64,000 bases of DNA from an uncultured Lachnospiraceae bacterium (GCA_910585465.1 CAJUEW010000002.1:186001-250000), one strand, 5' to 3'. Numbered from the stretch's first letter, positions 32,805 through 42,110 are shown. Notes: generated by a model from the letters alone, not told the origin. A program made the numbers and translations.

Positions 32805-33176
32805 ATGAAAAATTATACCATTACTGTAAATGGAACTGTATATGATGTAACTGTTGAAGAGGGCGGTACAGGAAGCGCGCCGGTCCGCACGGCAGCTCCA
32901 AAGGCGGCTCCGAAGGCAGCTCCCGCAGCAGAAGCTCCTGCTCCTGCATCAGCCAGCGCAGGATCTGTTGAAGTAACTGCTTCCGTACCCGGAAAGGTAT
33001 TCAAGGTGGAGGCAAGCGTTGGTCAGGCTGTGAAGAGCGGCGACCCAATTGTTATTCTTGAGGCAATGAAGATGGAGATTCCGGTCGTTGCTCCGGAAGA
33101 CGGAACCGTTGCAGGCATTAATGTATCCGTTGGTGATGCAGTAGAATCCGGTGATGTATTAGCTACCATGAACTAA
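32805..33176 (+). CDS. Biotin carboxyl carrier protein (transcarboxylase 1.3S/MmdC-like)
   Basis: A 123-residue biotinyl protein: a short N-terminal beta region, an Ala/Pro-rich flexible linker (about 23-52) and a biotinyl domain with the acceptor Lys89 in 'EAMKMEIPV'. The linker lets biotin swing between the carboxyltransferase and the membrane decarboxylase. Its length and the position of the biotinyl Lys equal, as I recall them, those of the 1.3S subunit of propionibacterial transcarboxylase. SD AGGAGG precedes ATG 32805. It is the only carrier in the operon and must serve both carboxyltransferases. Confidence 0.95.
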   Translation: MKNYTITVNGTVYDVTVEEGGTGSAPVRTAAPKAAPKAAPAAEAPAPASASAGSVEVTASVPGKVFKVEASVGQAVKSGDPIVILEAMKMEIPVVAPEDGTVAGINVSVGDAVESGDVLATMN

Positions 33177-33221
33177 TTGCCGCGTAGACTGATACATGAA
33201 TAAATCATTGGAGGTTACAAC

Positions 33222-34373
33222 ATGAGTTACATTGCTGAGACTTTGGGAAACCTCGTGCATCAGACCGCGTTCTTTAATCTGACGTGGGGCAATTATATTA
33301 TGATTGTCGTTGCATGTGTATTCCTTTATCTGGCTATCGCAAAAGAATATGAGCCTCTTCTTCTGGTTCCGATTTCTTTTGGTATGCTTTTGGTTAATAT
33401 CTATCCGGATATTATGCTTAGTATTGAAGATTCTCCCAATGGCGTTGGCGGTCTTCTTCATTACTTTTATTTAATGGATGAATGGGCGATCCTCCCATCC
33501 CTGATTTTTATGGGTGTTGGTGCGATGACTGACTTCGGTCCTCTGATTGCGAATCCGAAAAGCTTCCTGCTTGGCGCGGCAGCACAGTTCGGTATTTTTG
33601 CAGCCTATCTGGGCGCTATGGCGCTTGGATTCAGTGACAAGGCGGCAGCGGCAATCTCTATTATCGGCGGAGCAGACGGCCCTACCTCTATCTTCCTGGC
33701 AGGTAAGCTGCAGCAGACGGCCATTATGGGACCTATCGCCGTTGCGGCATACTCCTATATGTCTCTCGTTCCGATTATTCAGCCGCCTATTATGAAGCTG
33801 CTGACAACGGAAGAGGAAAGAAAAATTAAAATGGCACAGCTTCGTCCGGTATCCAAGCTGGAGAAGATTCTGTTTCCAATCATTGTTACCATTATCGTAT
33901 CCATGATCCTTCCGACCACAGCTCCGCTGGTTGGTATGCTGATGCTTGGAAATCTGTTCAGAGAGAGTGGTGTTGTCCGTCAGCTTACAGAGACTGCCTC
34001 CAATGCGCTTATGTACATCGTTGTTATCCTGCTCGGTACATCCGTTGGCGCAACAACCAGCGCGGAGGCATTCCTGAACTGGGACACGATTAAAATTGTA
34101 ATTTTAGGTCTGGTTGCGTTCTCATTCGGTACTGCTGCGGGCGTTCTGTTCGGCAAGCTAATGTGCAAAGTAACCGGAGGAAAAGTAAATCCGCTGATTG
34201 GCTCCGCAGGAGTATCTGCAGTGCCGATGGCGGCCCGTGTATCCCAGAAGGTTGGAGCTGAGGCAGACCCGACCAACTTCCTTCTGATGCATGCAATGGG
34301 TCCGAATGTGGCAGGTGTAATTGGTACTGCTGTGGCAGCCGGTACCTTTATGGCTATCTTCGGTGTATTCTAA
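33222..34373 (+). CDS. Na+-translocating decarboxylase beta subunit (OadB/MmdB/GcdB)
   Basis: A 383-residue integral membrane protein that decarboxylates carboxybiotin and pumps Na+ outward. The strongly conserved 'IIGGADGPTSIFLAGKL' (Asp152, the key Na+/H+ site in OadB), 'MGVGAMTDFGPL' and 'MHAMGPNVAGVIGTAVAAG' are all present, with about nine to eleven helices. Length matches the family. It belongs to an operon with carrier, small subunit and two carboxyltransferases, and so is the ion-pumping core of the complex. SD GGAGG precedes ATG 33222. Confidence 0.95.
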   Translation: MSYIAETLGNLVHQTAFFNLTWGNYIMIVVACVFLYLAIAKEYEPLLLVPISFGMLLVNIYPDIMLSIEDSPNGVGGLLHYFYLMDEWAILPSLIFMGVGAMTDFGPLIANPKSFLLGAAAQFGIFAAYLGAMALGFSDKAAAAISIIGGADGPTSIFLAGKLQQTAIMGPIAVAAYSYMSLVPIIQPPIMKLLTTEEERKIKMAQLRPVSKLEKILFPIIVTIIVSMILPTTAPLVGMLMLGNLFRESGVVRQLTETASNALMYIVVILLGTSVGATTSAEAFLNWDTIKIVILGLVAFSFGTAAGVLFGKLMCKVTGGKVNPLIGSAGVSAVPMAARVSQKVGAEADPTNFLLMHAMGPNVAGVIGTAVAAGTFMAIFGVF

Positions 34374-34394
34374 AAAGTGTAGGAGGAATAAAAA

Positions 34395-35807
34395 ATGACT
34401 GAAATCGCTAAAAAGCCGATTAAAATTACAGAAACCATTCTGCGTGATGCCCATCAGTCCCTGATTGCGACCCGTATGAGTACAGAGCAGATGCTTCCGA
34501 TTGTTGAAAAACTGGATCAGGTTGGCTATCATTCCCTGGAATGCTGGGGAGGCGCAACCTTTGATGCGTCCCTTCGGTTTCTGAAGGAGGATCCATGGGA
34601 GAGACTTAGAAAAATTAAAGCAAAAGCAAAAAATACAAAACTTCAGATGCTGTTCCGCGGACAGAACATCCTCGGCTACCGTCCGTATGGTGATGATGTA
34701 GTGGAATATTTTGTACAGAAGTCAATTGCAAACGGCATCGATATTATCCGTATTTTTGACTGTCTGAATGATCTCCGTAACCTTGAGACAGCAGTAAAGG
34801 CTTCCAACAAAGAAAAGGGACATGCGCAGATAGCCCTCTCCTATACGCTGGGGGATGCCTATACATTGGAATACTGGACCCGTATGGCAAGAGAGATTGA
34901 AGAAATGGGAGCCGACTCCATCTGTATCAAGGATATGGCAGGGCTTTTGCTTCCATATGCCGCTACAGAGCTGGTTACCGCACTGAAGGAGACGGTTAAG
35001 ATCCCGATTCAGCTTCATACTCATTATACCTCCGGCGTTGCTTCCATGACTTACATGAAAGCAGTGGAGGCCGGTGTGGATGTGATTGACTGTGCAATGT
35101 CTCCGTTTGCGCTGGGCACTTCACAGCCTGCAACAGAGGTTATGGTGGAGACCTTCAAGGGCACTCCCTATGACACCGGATACGATCAGAATCTTCTGGC
35201 CGAGATTGCCGATTATTTCAGACCTATGCGTGATGAGGCGCTGGAGAGCGGTCTTTTAAATCCGAAAAACATGGGTGTTAACATTAAAACTCTGCTGTAT
35301 CAGGTGCCGGGAGGAATGCTGTCCAACCTGACCTCCCAGTTAAAGGAACAGCACGCAGAGGATAAATACTACGAGGTACTGGAGGAGGTTCCGCGCGTGC
35401 GTAAAGACCTCGGTGAGTGCCCGCTGGTTACTCCGTCCTCCCAGATTGTGGGTACACAGGCTGTATTCAACGTATTGATGGGTGAGCGTTACAAAATGGT
35501 GACAAAGGAAACCAAGGCTGTTCTGTCCGGCCGTTATGGTAAGACCGTAAAACCGTTTAATCCGGAGGTACAGAAAAAATGTATCGGGGATGAGGAAATC
35601 ATTACCTGCCGTCCGGCTGATCTGGTAGGCAACGAGCTTCCGTCCCTGGAAGCTGAGATGGCTCAGTATAAAGAGCAGGACGAGGACGTTTTATCCTATG
35701 CGCTGTTCCCGCAGGTTGCTATGGATTTCTTTAAATACAGAGAAGCCCAGAAGACCAAGATAGATGCAACGGTTGCAGATACAGAGAATGGGGCATATCC
35801 GGTTTAA
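34395..35807 (+). CDS. Oxaloacetate/pyruvate-type carboxyltransferase subunit (OadA/PycB/transcarboxylase 5S-like)
   Basis: A 470-residue carboxyltransferase of the OadA/PycB family that exchanges CO2 between oxaloacetate/pyruvate and biotin. The metal site is formed by Asp18 in 'ETILRDAHQSL' and the His pair in 'IQLHTHYTSG'; the carbamylated Lys is in 'CIKDMAGL'. A C-terminal PYC/OADA domain (from about 310) is complete ('NIKTLLYQVPGGMLSNL'), but the biotinyl domain that OadA carries at its end is missing, as in 5S and PycB. It therefore depends on the carrier at 32805. A terminator follows. Confidence 0.93.
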   Translation: MTEIAKKPIKITETILRDAHQSLIATRMSTEQMLPIVEKLDQVGYHSLECWGGATFDASLRFLKEDPWERLRKIKAKAKNTKLQMLFRGQNILGYRPYGDDVVEYFVQKSIANGIDIIRIFDCLNDLRNLETAVKASNKEKGHAQIALSYTLGDAYTLEYWTRMAREIEEMGADSICIKDMAGLLLPYAATELVTALKETVKIPIQLHTHYTSGVASMTYMKAVEAGVDVIDCAMSPFALGTSQPATEVMVETFKGTPYDTGYDQNLLAEIADYFRPMRDEALESGLLNPKNMGVNIKTLLYQVPGGMLSNLTSQLKEQHAEDKYYEVLEEVPRVRKDLGECPLVTPSSQIVGTQAVFNVLMGERYKMVTKETKAVLSGRYGKTVKPFNPEVQKKCIGDEEIITCRPADLVGNELPSLEAEMAQYKEQDEDVLSYALFPQVAMDFFKYREAQKTKIDATVADTENGAYPV

Positions 35808-35818
35808 TAAAGAATTAT

Positions 35819-35850
35819 AAAAGGGCTGCCGCTTTGCGGCAGTCCTTTTT
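35819..35850 (+). terminator. Rho-independent terminator of the Na+ pump operon
   Basis: AAAGGGCTGCCGC pairs with GCGGCAGTCCTTT around a TTT loop with one G-U pair, followed by TTTTT ending at 35850. Confidence 0.88.
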
Positions 35851-35867
35851 CATACACGGAGAATGAT

Positions 35868-37109
35868 ATGACAAAACTTGCAATTATCGGCGGCGGGGCC
35901 GCCGGCATGATGGCTTCGGTTTTCGCTGCCAGACGGGGACTGGAGGTACATGTATATGAGAAAAATGAGAAGCTTGGGAAAAAGCTCTATATTACGGGAA
36001 AAGGGCGCTGTAATCTGACCAATGCCTGTGATATGGAGGAGCTTTTTGCCGCAGTAAGGAGTAATCCTAAATTTTTATACAGTGCATTTTATGGCTTTAC
36101 AAATCAGGATACGATAGACTTTTTTGAACAGGAGGGCTTAGCGCTGAAAACAGAACGGGGAGGCCGGGTATTTCCTCAGTCCGATCGGTCGGCAGACGTT
36201 CTGGATACATTAAAAAGGGCTATGAAAAAGGCCGGCGTGCAGATTCACCTGAATACAGAAGTGAAACATTTGTATAAGTCAGGAGGACGTTTCTGCATAG
36301 AGCCTGCCGATCATTCTCCTGTATGGGCAGACGCGGTGTTTGTGGCAACAGGAGGAATCTCTTATGGCAGCACGGGTTCTACAGGTGACGGCTACCATTT
36401 TGCGGAAAAATTCGGTTTAAAGATAATAAAAACCTGTCCCTCCCTTGTCCCGTTCAATATTCGGGAATCCTATGTAAAAGAGCTTCAGGGGCTGGCGCTG
36501 AAAAATGTTTCCATTCGTATTTTTGATGAAAAAAGGGTACTATATGAAGACTTCGGGGAAATGCTGTTTACACATTTTGGGGTGAGCGGCCCGCTGATTC
36601 TGTCTGCCAGCAGCGTCTGCGCCGGAAAAATCCAGGAAAAAGAACTGAGGATGATTCTGGATTTAAAACCGGCGCTTTCAGAGGAGCAGCTTGATAACAG
36701 AATTCTCCGGGAATTTGCAGCGGCAAAAAACAAACGGTTTAAAAATGTACTTCCGGTTTTTTTCCCTTCAAAACTTGTTCCGGTCATGCTTGCTTTAAGC
36801 AGAATCACACCAGATAAAAAAATCAGCGAGGTTACAAAAGAAGAACGGCAGCATTTTCTGCATTGTATGAAACAACTGGAATTGACCATTACAGGTCTTA
36901 GAGGTTATAATGAAGCTATCATTACAAAAGGCGGCGTGTCGGTCAAAGAAATCAATCCGGCAACAATGGAGTCCAAAAAGGTTCCGGGATTATATTTTAT
37001 AGGAGAAGTGCTGGATCTGGACGCAGTGACAGGAGGCTTTAATCTGCAGATTGCATGGTCTTCTGCTGTGGCAGCTGCTGTAAATGTGGGAGGTCAGAAT
37101 GAATCGTAG
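35868..37109 (+). CDS. NAD(P)/FAD-dependent oxidoreductase (HI0933/YhiN/BaiN-like)
   Basis: A 413-residue flavoprotein of the HI0933 family. The N-terminal FAD motif is 'LAIIGGGAAGMMASVFAARR' and the family block 'KKLYITGKGRCNLTNAC' follows; 'GFNLQIAWSSAVAA' closes the FAD site. The substrate is unknown. One relative, BaiN, was proposed to reduce bile-acid intermediates, but most members are broadly conserved in bacteria that do not transform bile acids, so that should not be assumed here. The gene overlaps cmk by 11 bases and leads the cmk-ispH-S1 operon, a common clostridial arrangement. Confidence 0.88.
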   Translation: MTKLAIIGGGAAGMMASVFAARRGLEVHVYEKNEKLGKKLYITGKGRCNLTNACDMEELFAAVRSNPKFLYSAFYGFTNQDTIDFFEQEGLALKTERGGRVFPQSDRSADVLDTLKRAMKKAGVQIHLNTEVKHLYKSGGRFCIEPADHSPVWADAVFVATGGISYGSTGSTGDGYHFAEKFGLKIIKTCPSLVPFNIRESYVKELQGLALKNVSIRIFDEKRVLYEDFGEMLFTHFGVSGPLILSASSVCAGKIQEKELRMILDLKPALSEEQLDNRILREFAAAKNKRFKNVLPVFFPSKLVPVMLALSRITPDKKISEVTKEERQHFLHCMKQLELTITGLRGYNEAIITKGGVSVKEINPATMESKKVPGLYFIGEVLDLDAVTGGFNLQIAWSSAVAAAVNVGGQNES

Positions 37110-37761
37110 CTATAATATTGCAATTGACGGACCGGCCGGCGCGGGAAAAAGTACAGTTGCAAAAAGAATTGCGAAGGAATTGAATTATATTTATGTGGAT
37201 ACAGGCGCCATGTACCGTGCAATGGCTCTGTATCTGATTCACAATCAGGTGGATCCCCAGGATAAAGCGGCAATCGCAGAAGCGTGCAGATACGCAGATA
37301 TCTCCATCGAATACCAGAACGGAGAACAGGTAGTGCTTTTAAACGGTGAAAATGTGAATGCCTATCTGCGTACAGAGGAGGTGGGCAATATGGCATCCGT
37401 CTCTTCGGCCGTGCCGGAAGTAAGACTGAAGCTGGTGGAGCTGCAAAGAAGGCTGGCTGCAAAAGCAGATGTAGTTATGGATGGACGGGATATCGGAACC
37501 TATGTGCTTCCGGATGCGGACGTAAAAATTTACCTGACTGCCGGCAGCCGAACCCGGGCAGAGCGCCGTTTTCTGGAGCTTAAGGGGAAAGGGGAGGAGC
37601 GGAGTCTGGACGAAATCGAACAGGATATCGTAGAGCGGGACAAACGGGATATGAACCGTGAATTTGCTCCTCTCAGACAGGCGGAGGATGCGGTTCTTCT
37701 GGATTCCTCGGATATGACAGCAGATGAGGTGGTAGAAAGGATTATTTCTTTATGCAGGTAA
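37099..37761 (+). CDS. cmk: Cytidylate kinase
   Basis: Cytidylate kinase phosphorylates CMP and dCMP for nucleotide recycling. At 220 residues it has a P-loop 'IDGPAGAGKSTVAKRIA', 'YVDTGAMYRAM', and 'VVMDGRDIGTYVLPDADVKI', all diagnostic, and a lid region 'RDKRDMNREFAPL'. ATG 37099 follows GGGAGG at 5 bases; the ATG at 37084 precedes that SD. The start overlaps the flavoprotein gene by 11 bases and the end overlaps ispH by 10, so the operon is tightly packed. Confidence 0.96.
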   Translation: MNRSYNIAIDGPAGAGKSTVAKRIAKELNYIYVDTGAMYRAMALYLIHNQVDPQDKAAIAEACRYADISIEYQNGEQVVLLNGENVNAYLRTEEVGNMASVSSAVPEVRLKLVELQRRLAAKADVVMDGRDIGTYVLPDADVKIYLTAGSRTRAERRFLELKGKGEERSLDEIEQDIVERDKRDMNREFAPLRQAEDAVLLDSSDMTADEVVERIISLCR

Positions 37762-38597
37762 AAGTGGCAAAAAGCGCAGGCTTCTGCTTTGGCGTTCAGC
37801 GGGCGGTGGATACAGTATATGAACAGGCAGAGAAGGGAGTCCGTCCAATCTATACTTATGGACCGATTATTCACAATGAAGTTGTGGTGGAGGATCTTAA
37901 AGAGAAGGGCGTGGAGGTTTTGAACAGCCGGGAAGAACTGGAAAAAGTGGAAAAAGGAACCATTATTATCCGTTCCCACGGAGTCGGAAGGGAAATTTAT
38001 GAACTGATCCGCCAAAAAGGACTTATCTGCGTGGATGCGACCTGTCCGTTTGTGAAAAAAATTCACAAAATTGTGGAAAAGGAAAGTGCAGCCGGAAAAG
38101 AGATTATTATTATAGGGAATGACAAGCATCCGGAGGTGGAAGGAATCAAAGGGTGGTGCCGCACAAAGGCATATGTAATCGAATCTGCAGAACAGGCGGA
38201 GGAACTTTGCACTACAGAAACGGTTCCATTATGCATTGTTTCCCAGACGACATTTAACTACAAGAAATTTAAAGATTTAGTTGAAATTCTTGATAAAAAG
38301 AGGTATGATAAGATTGTTGTAAATACAATTTGCAATGCGACGGAAGAGCGGCAGACAGAAGCACGTCAGATTGCAGGAGAAGTAGATGCCATGATTGTGA
38401 TTGGCGGTAGCCACAGTTCAAATACGCAGAAGCTATTTGAGATTTGTAGAAACGAGTGCGAGAATACTTACTATATACAGACCATTGGTGACCTGGATTT
38501 AGAAGTATTACGATCTACTGGGCTTGTAGGTATTACAGCAGGGGCTTCCACCCCAAAGAAAATTATTGAGGAGGTTCAAACAAGATGTCTGAATTAA
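37752..38597 (+). CDS. ispH: 4-hydroxy-3-methylbut-2-enyl diphosphate reductase
   Basis: IspH is the [4Fe-4S] enzyme that completes the MEP isoprenoid pathway, making IPP and DMAPP. The three cluster Cys are in 'KSAGFCFGVQRAV' (Cys12), 'VDATCPFVKK' and 'TICNATEERQ'. The E-126-type proton-relay region 'HPEVEGIKGWC' is present. At 281 residues it is the single-domain form; in some clostridia it is fused to the S1 protein, which here is a separate gene overlapping by 13 bases. Confidence 0.97.
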   Translation: MQVKVAKSAGFCFGVQRAVDTVYEQAEKGVRPIYTYGPIIHNEVVVEDLKEKGVEVLNSREELEKVEKGTIIIRSHGVGREIYELIRQKGLICVDATCPFVKKIHKIVEKESAAGKEIIIIGNDKHPEVEGIKGWCRTKAYVIESAEQAEELCTTETVPLCIVSQTTFNYKKFKDLVEILDKKRYDKIVVNTICNATEERQTEARQIAGEVDAMIVIGGSHSSNTQKLFEICRNECENTYYIQTIGDLDLEVLRSTGLVGITAGASTPKKIIEEVQTRCLN

Positions 38598-39670
38598 GTT
38601 TTGAACAAATGCTGGAAGATTCATTAAAAACTATTAGAACAGGAGAAGTCGTAGAGGGCACGGTCATTGATGTCAAAGAAGATGAGATCATCTTAAATAT
38701 AGGTTATAAGTCCGACGGTATCGTATCCAGAAATGAATATACGAATACCGCGAATGCAGACTTGACCACTATGGTTTCCGTAGGTGATACGATGGAAGTG
38801 AAAGTTCTGAAAGTAAACGACGGAGAAGGACAGGTGCAGTTGTCCTACAGAAGAGTTGCTGCAGAGAGAGGCAGCAAAAGACTGGAGGAGGCTTTTGAGA
38901 ATAAAGAGGTGCTGACTGCAAAGGTTGCACAGGTTCTGGACGGCGGATTAAGTGTTATTGTGGACGAGACCAGAATTTTTATTCCGGCAAGTCTGGTTTC
39001 TGATACTTATGAGAAAAATCTTGGCAAATATGCGGATCAGGAGATTGAATTTATAATTACAGAATTTAATCCGAAGAGAAGAAGAATTATCGGAGACAGA
39101 AGACAGCTCCTGGTTGCAAAGAAAGCGGAAATGCAGAAAGCATTATTTGAGAGAATCCATGAGGGAGATATTGTAGAAGGAGTTGTCAAAAACGTTACGG
39201 ATTTTGGCGCCTTTGTGGATCTGGGAGGAGCAGACGGACTACTTCATATTTCAGAGATGTCCTGGGGCCGTGTGGATCATCCGAAGAAAATGTTTAAAGT
39301 CGGGGACACTCTGAATGTCCTGATTAAAGAGATTAAGGAAACAAAGATTGCCCTGAGCTTAAAATTTGATGATGCCAACCCATGGCTTACTGCAGGAGAA
39401 AAATATGCAGTCGGTAATGTGGTGGAAGGCACCGTTGCACGTATGACGGATTTTGGTGCCTTTGTGGAACTGGAACCGGGTGTGGATGCGCTTCTTCATG
39501 TATCCCAGATTTCCAGAGAGCATGTGGAGAAACCGGCAGATGTTCTGAGGGTCGGCCAGGTAATTACTGCAAAGGTTGTGGACTTTAACGGAGAAGACAA
39601 AAAAATCAGTCTGAGCATAAAGGTTCTGGATTTCTCGGCAGAAGGGGTTATGGAGGAAACAGAAGAGTAA
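38585..39670 (+). CDS. S1 RNA-binding domain protein (RpsA/YpfD-like)
   Basis: A 361-residue protein made of four S1 OB-fold repeats of about 70-85 residues; repeats three and four start 'GDIVEGVVKNVTDFGAFVDL' and 'GNVVEGTVARMTDFGAFVEL'. It resembles the short Firmicute S1 homologues, which bind RNA but are not proven ribosomal proteins. It begins inside the end of ispH, in the operon order cmk-ispH-S1. A hairpin lies after the stop. Confidence 0.9.
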   Translation: MSELSFEQMLEDSLKTIRTGEVVEGTVIDVKEDEIILNIGYKSDGIVSRNEYTNTANADLTTMVSVGDTMEVKVLKVNDGEGQVQLSYRRVAAERGSKRLEEAFENKEVLTAKVAQVLDGGLSVIVDETRIFIPASLVSDTYEKNLGKYADQEIEFIITEFNPKRRRIIGDRRQLLVAKKAEMQKALFERIHEGDIVEGVVKNVTDFGAFVDLGGADGLLHISEMSWGRVDHPKKMFKVGDTLNVLIKEIKETKIALSLKFDDANPWLTAGEKYAVGNVVEGTVARMTDFGAFVELEPGVDALLHVSQISREHVEKPADVLRVGQVITAKVVDFNGEDKKISLSIKVLDFSAEGVMEETEE

Positions 39671-39683
39671 AAGTTTATATGAT

Positions 39684-39725
39684 TAACAGGAGGACATGCG
39701 GAGCAGCTTCGTATGTCCTCTGTTA
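39684..39725 (+). terminator. Terminator-like hairpin after the S1 gene
   Basis: TAACAGGAGGACAT (39684-39697) pairs with ATGTCCTCTGTTA (39713-39725) with one bulged G. No T-run follows, so termination strength is uncertain. Confidence 0.5.
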
Positions 39726-39736
39726 GTATAAAGGGA

Positions 39737-39764
39737 TTGTCCATTTTTTCACAAGTTGTATCAT
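39737..39764 (+). promoter_or_regulatory. Candidate promoter of the rnf operon
   Basis: TTGTCC (39737-39742), a 16-base spacer and TATCAT (39759-39764), about 55 bases before the rnfC start. Confidence 0.5.
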
Positions 39765-39825
39765 GGACTGTAATCCCCAAAATTATCCGGGTTACTCCGG
39801 AATATTATAAGAAAGAGGGATTCTT

Positions 39826-41142
39826 ATGGCTACTTTAACTTTTAAGGGCGGGGTACATCCTTATGACGGCAAAGATTTATCAAAAGATAAGCCGATTGTT
39901 CCTTATCTGCCGAAGGGGGACTTAATCTATCCGCTTTCCCAGCATATCGGCGCGCCGGCAGCACCGGTTGTCGCAAAGGGGGATCGTGTTCTGGCAGGAC
40001 AGAAAATTGCGGAAGCAAGCGGATTCGTATCTTCGCCGGTGTATGCCTCCGTGTCCGGTACAGTGAAGGCAATCGAGCCGCACTTTGTATCGACGGGAGC
40101 AAAAGTCAATTCTATTGTGATTGAAAATGACGGATTGTATGAGGAAGCGGAGGGGCTTCCAATCAAACCTTTTGACGAGATGACAAGAGAAGATATTATC
40201 GGCGTCATCAAAGAATCCGGCGTTGTGGGTATGGGAGGCGCAGGATTTCCTACTCATGTAAAGCTTTCCCCAAAGGAGCCGGAGAAAATTGATTATGTAC
40301 TGGTAAACTGTGCAGAGTGTGAACCGTATCTGACCAGCGATTACCGGATTATGATGGAACGCCCGGAAAAGGTCGTGGGCGGACTGAAAGTGGTACTGGA
40401 GCTGTTTGATAATGCGAAGGGCTGTATTTGTATTGAGGACAATAAGCCTGAGGCGATTACAGTCATGCAGAAACAATGTGAAAATGAAAGCCGCATTGAA
40501 GTAAAAGTATTAAAGACAAAATATCCCCAAGGAGCAGAGCGTATGCTGATCCATGCCGTAACCGGCCGGGATTTGAATTCCTCTATGCTGCCTGCAGATT
40601 TAGGATGTGTGGTAGACAACTGTGATACAATTACCTCTATCTATGACGCGGTTATTTTAGGAAAGCCTCTGACTTCCAGAGTTGTGACCATTTCCGGAGA
40701 AGCGGTTGCGTCTCCCTCCAACTTTGAATGCAGGATGGGAACTAATGTGGCGGAACTGATTGAGGCGGCAGGCGGCTTCAAGGGTACAGAGAAAAAAGTG
40801 ATTTCCGGCGGTCCCATGATGGGATTTGCCATGTTTGATATTGAAGTGCCGACTACAAAAACCACATCTGCGATTACCTGTCTCTTAAAGGATGCGGTAT
40901 CGGAAGAGCAGACTACGGCATGTATTAACTGCGGTCGCTGTGTAGCTGCCTGCGATGAAGGACTTGTTCCGGCAAGGTTATCCCAGTTTGCAGAGAAATT
41001 TGATTTGGAATCTTTCCAGAAATGGCACGGCATGGAATGTGTGGAATGCGGCTGCTGCAGTTATGTCTGTCCGGCAAAGAGACCGCTGGCTCAGGTGATC
41101 AAGAACGTAAGACGTATGGTTATGGCTAACCGTAAGAAATAA
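39826..41142 (+). CDS. rnfC: Rnf complex subunit RnfC
   Basis: RnfC is the peripheral, NADH-interacting subunit of the ion-pumping ferredoxin:NAD+ oxidoreductase. The 438-residue protein has 'VGMGGAGFPTHVKL' and 'VNCAECEPYLTSD', the FMN/NADH-binding Nqo1-like region, and two ferredoxin-type [4Fe-4S] motifs, 'CINCGRCVAAC' and 'CVECGCCSYVCP', near the C-terminus. It lacks the long Lys/Ala-rich extension of proteobacterial RnfC. It heads the order rnfC-D-G-E-A-B, normal for clostridia. Confidence 0.97.
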   Translation: MATLTFKGGVHPYDGKDLSKDKPIVPYLPKGDLIYPLSQHIGAPAAPVVAKGDRVLAGQKIAEASGFVSSPVYASVSGTVKAIEPHFVSTGAKVNSIVIENDGLYEEAEGLPIKPFDEMTREDIIGVIKESGVVGMGGAGFPTHVKLSPKEPEKIDYVLVNCAECEPYLTSDYRIMMERPEKVVGGLKVVLELFDNAKGCICIEDNKPEAITVMQKQCENESRIEVKVLKTKYPQGAERMLIHAVTGRDLNSSMLPADLGCVVDNCDTITSIYDAVILGKPLTSRVVTISGEAVASPSNFECRMGTNVAELIEAAGGFKGTEKKVISGGPMMGFAMFDIEVPTTKTTSAITCLLKDAVSEEQTTACINCGRCVAACDEGLVPARLSQFAEKFDLESFQKWHGMECVECGCCSYVCPAKRPLAQVIKNVRRMVMANRKK

Positions 41143-41169
41143 TTGAAAAAAGAGAAAGAGGTGAGTCGT

Positions 41170-42108
41170 GTGAGTGATTTGAGAAATGTATCTTCATCAC
41201 CGCATATCAGAGATAAAGTAACCAGCACGAACATTATGCAGGATGTGGCGATTGCTTTGCTACCGGCTTCTGCATATGGAGTATACCACTTTGGAATAAA
41301 AGCACTGCTTCTGATTTTGGTTACGATTGCAACCTGTGTTGCAACAGAGTACATATATGAAAAGCTGATGCATAAACCGATTACTGTCCGTGATTTCAGT
41401 GCGGTTGTCACGGGACTTCTGCTGGCACTGAATCTTCCGGTCAGCGCAACCTGGTGGATGGCAGTGCTTGGCGGCGTGTTTGCAATTTTGATTGTAAAAC
41501 AGCTTTTCGGAGGATTGGGACAGAATTTCATGAATCCTGCCCTTGGAGCAAGATGTTTCCTTTTGATTTCTTTTGCCGGAAGAATGACGAATTTTGCCTA
41601 TGATACCTTTACCGGCGCAACGCCTCTGGCAGCTCTGAGAGCGGGGGAGAGCGTGGATGTATTTCAGATGATTGTCGGCAGTACGGCAGGTACGATCGGT
41701 GAGACCTCGGTCATCGCGATTCTGATTGGCGCGGCATACCTGCTTCTGAAGGGTGTCATCGATTTGAAAATTCCGGGAACCTATATTGTTACCTTTGCAG
41801 TATTTATTCTGCTGTTCGGCGGACATGGATTTGACGGAAATTATCTGGTGGCACAGCTTGCCGGCGGCGGATTAATGCTGGGCGCATGGTTTATGTCAAC
41901 CGATTATGTAACCAGTCCGATTACTCCTGCAGGCCAGATTGCATACGGCGTGATACTTGGCATTCTGACCGGTATCTTTCGTTGCTTCGGCGCATCTGCA
42001 GAGGGTGTGTCCTATGCGATTATCTTCTCCAATCTGTTAGTTCCGCTGATTGAGAAGGTTACCATTCCTGTGGCATTTGGTAAGACAAAAGCAGAAGGAG
42101 GTAAATAG
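41170..42108 (+). CDS. rnfD: Rnf complex subunit RnfD
   Basis: A 312-residue membrane subunit with covalent FMN. The N-terminus 'SDLRNVSSSPHIRDKV' is conserved among clostridial RnfD, which supports GTG 41170 as start, with AGAGGTGA just upstream; in-frame GTG 41161 and TTG 41143 are less likely. Predicted FMN attachment is Thr151 in 'TGATPLAAL'. The eight to ten helices resemble NqrB. It forms part of the membrane core with RnfA and RnfE. Confidence 0.95.
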   Translation: MSDLRNVSSSPHIRDKVTSTNIMQDVAIALLPASAYGVYHFGIKALLLILVTIATCVATEYIYEKLMHKPITVRDFSAVVTGLLLALNLPVSATWWMAVLGGVFAILIVKQLFGGLGQNFMNPALGARCFLLISFAGRMTNFAYDTFTGATPLAALRAGESVDVFQMIVGSTAGTIGETSVIAILIGAAYLLLKGVIDLKIPGTYIVTFAVFILLFGGHGFDGNYLVAQLAGGGLMLGAWFMSTDYVTSPITPAGQIAYGVILGILTGIFRCFGASAEGVSYAIIFSNLLVPLIEKVTIPVAFGKTKAEGGK

Positions 42109-42110
42109 TA

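Noticed and set aside
35868..37109. Assignment as a bile acid reductase (BaiN)
   Set aside because: The family is broad and no bai genes are in the window; only general flavoprotein identity is supported.
40900..41080. Cys-rich part of rnfC as a separate ferredoxin gene
   Set aside because: It is in frame with rnfC and matches the normal C-terminal [4Fe-4S] domain.
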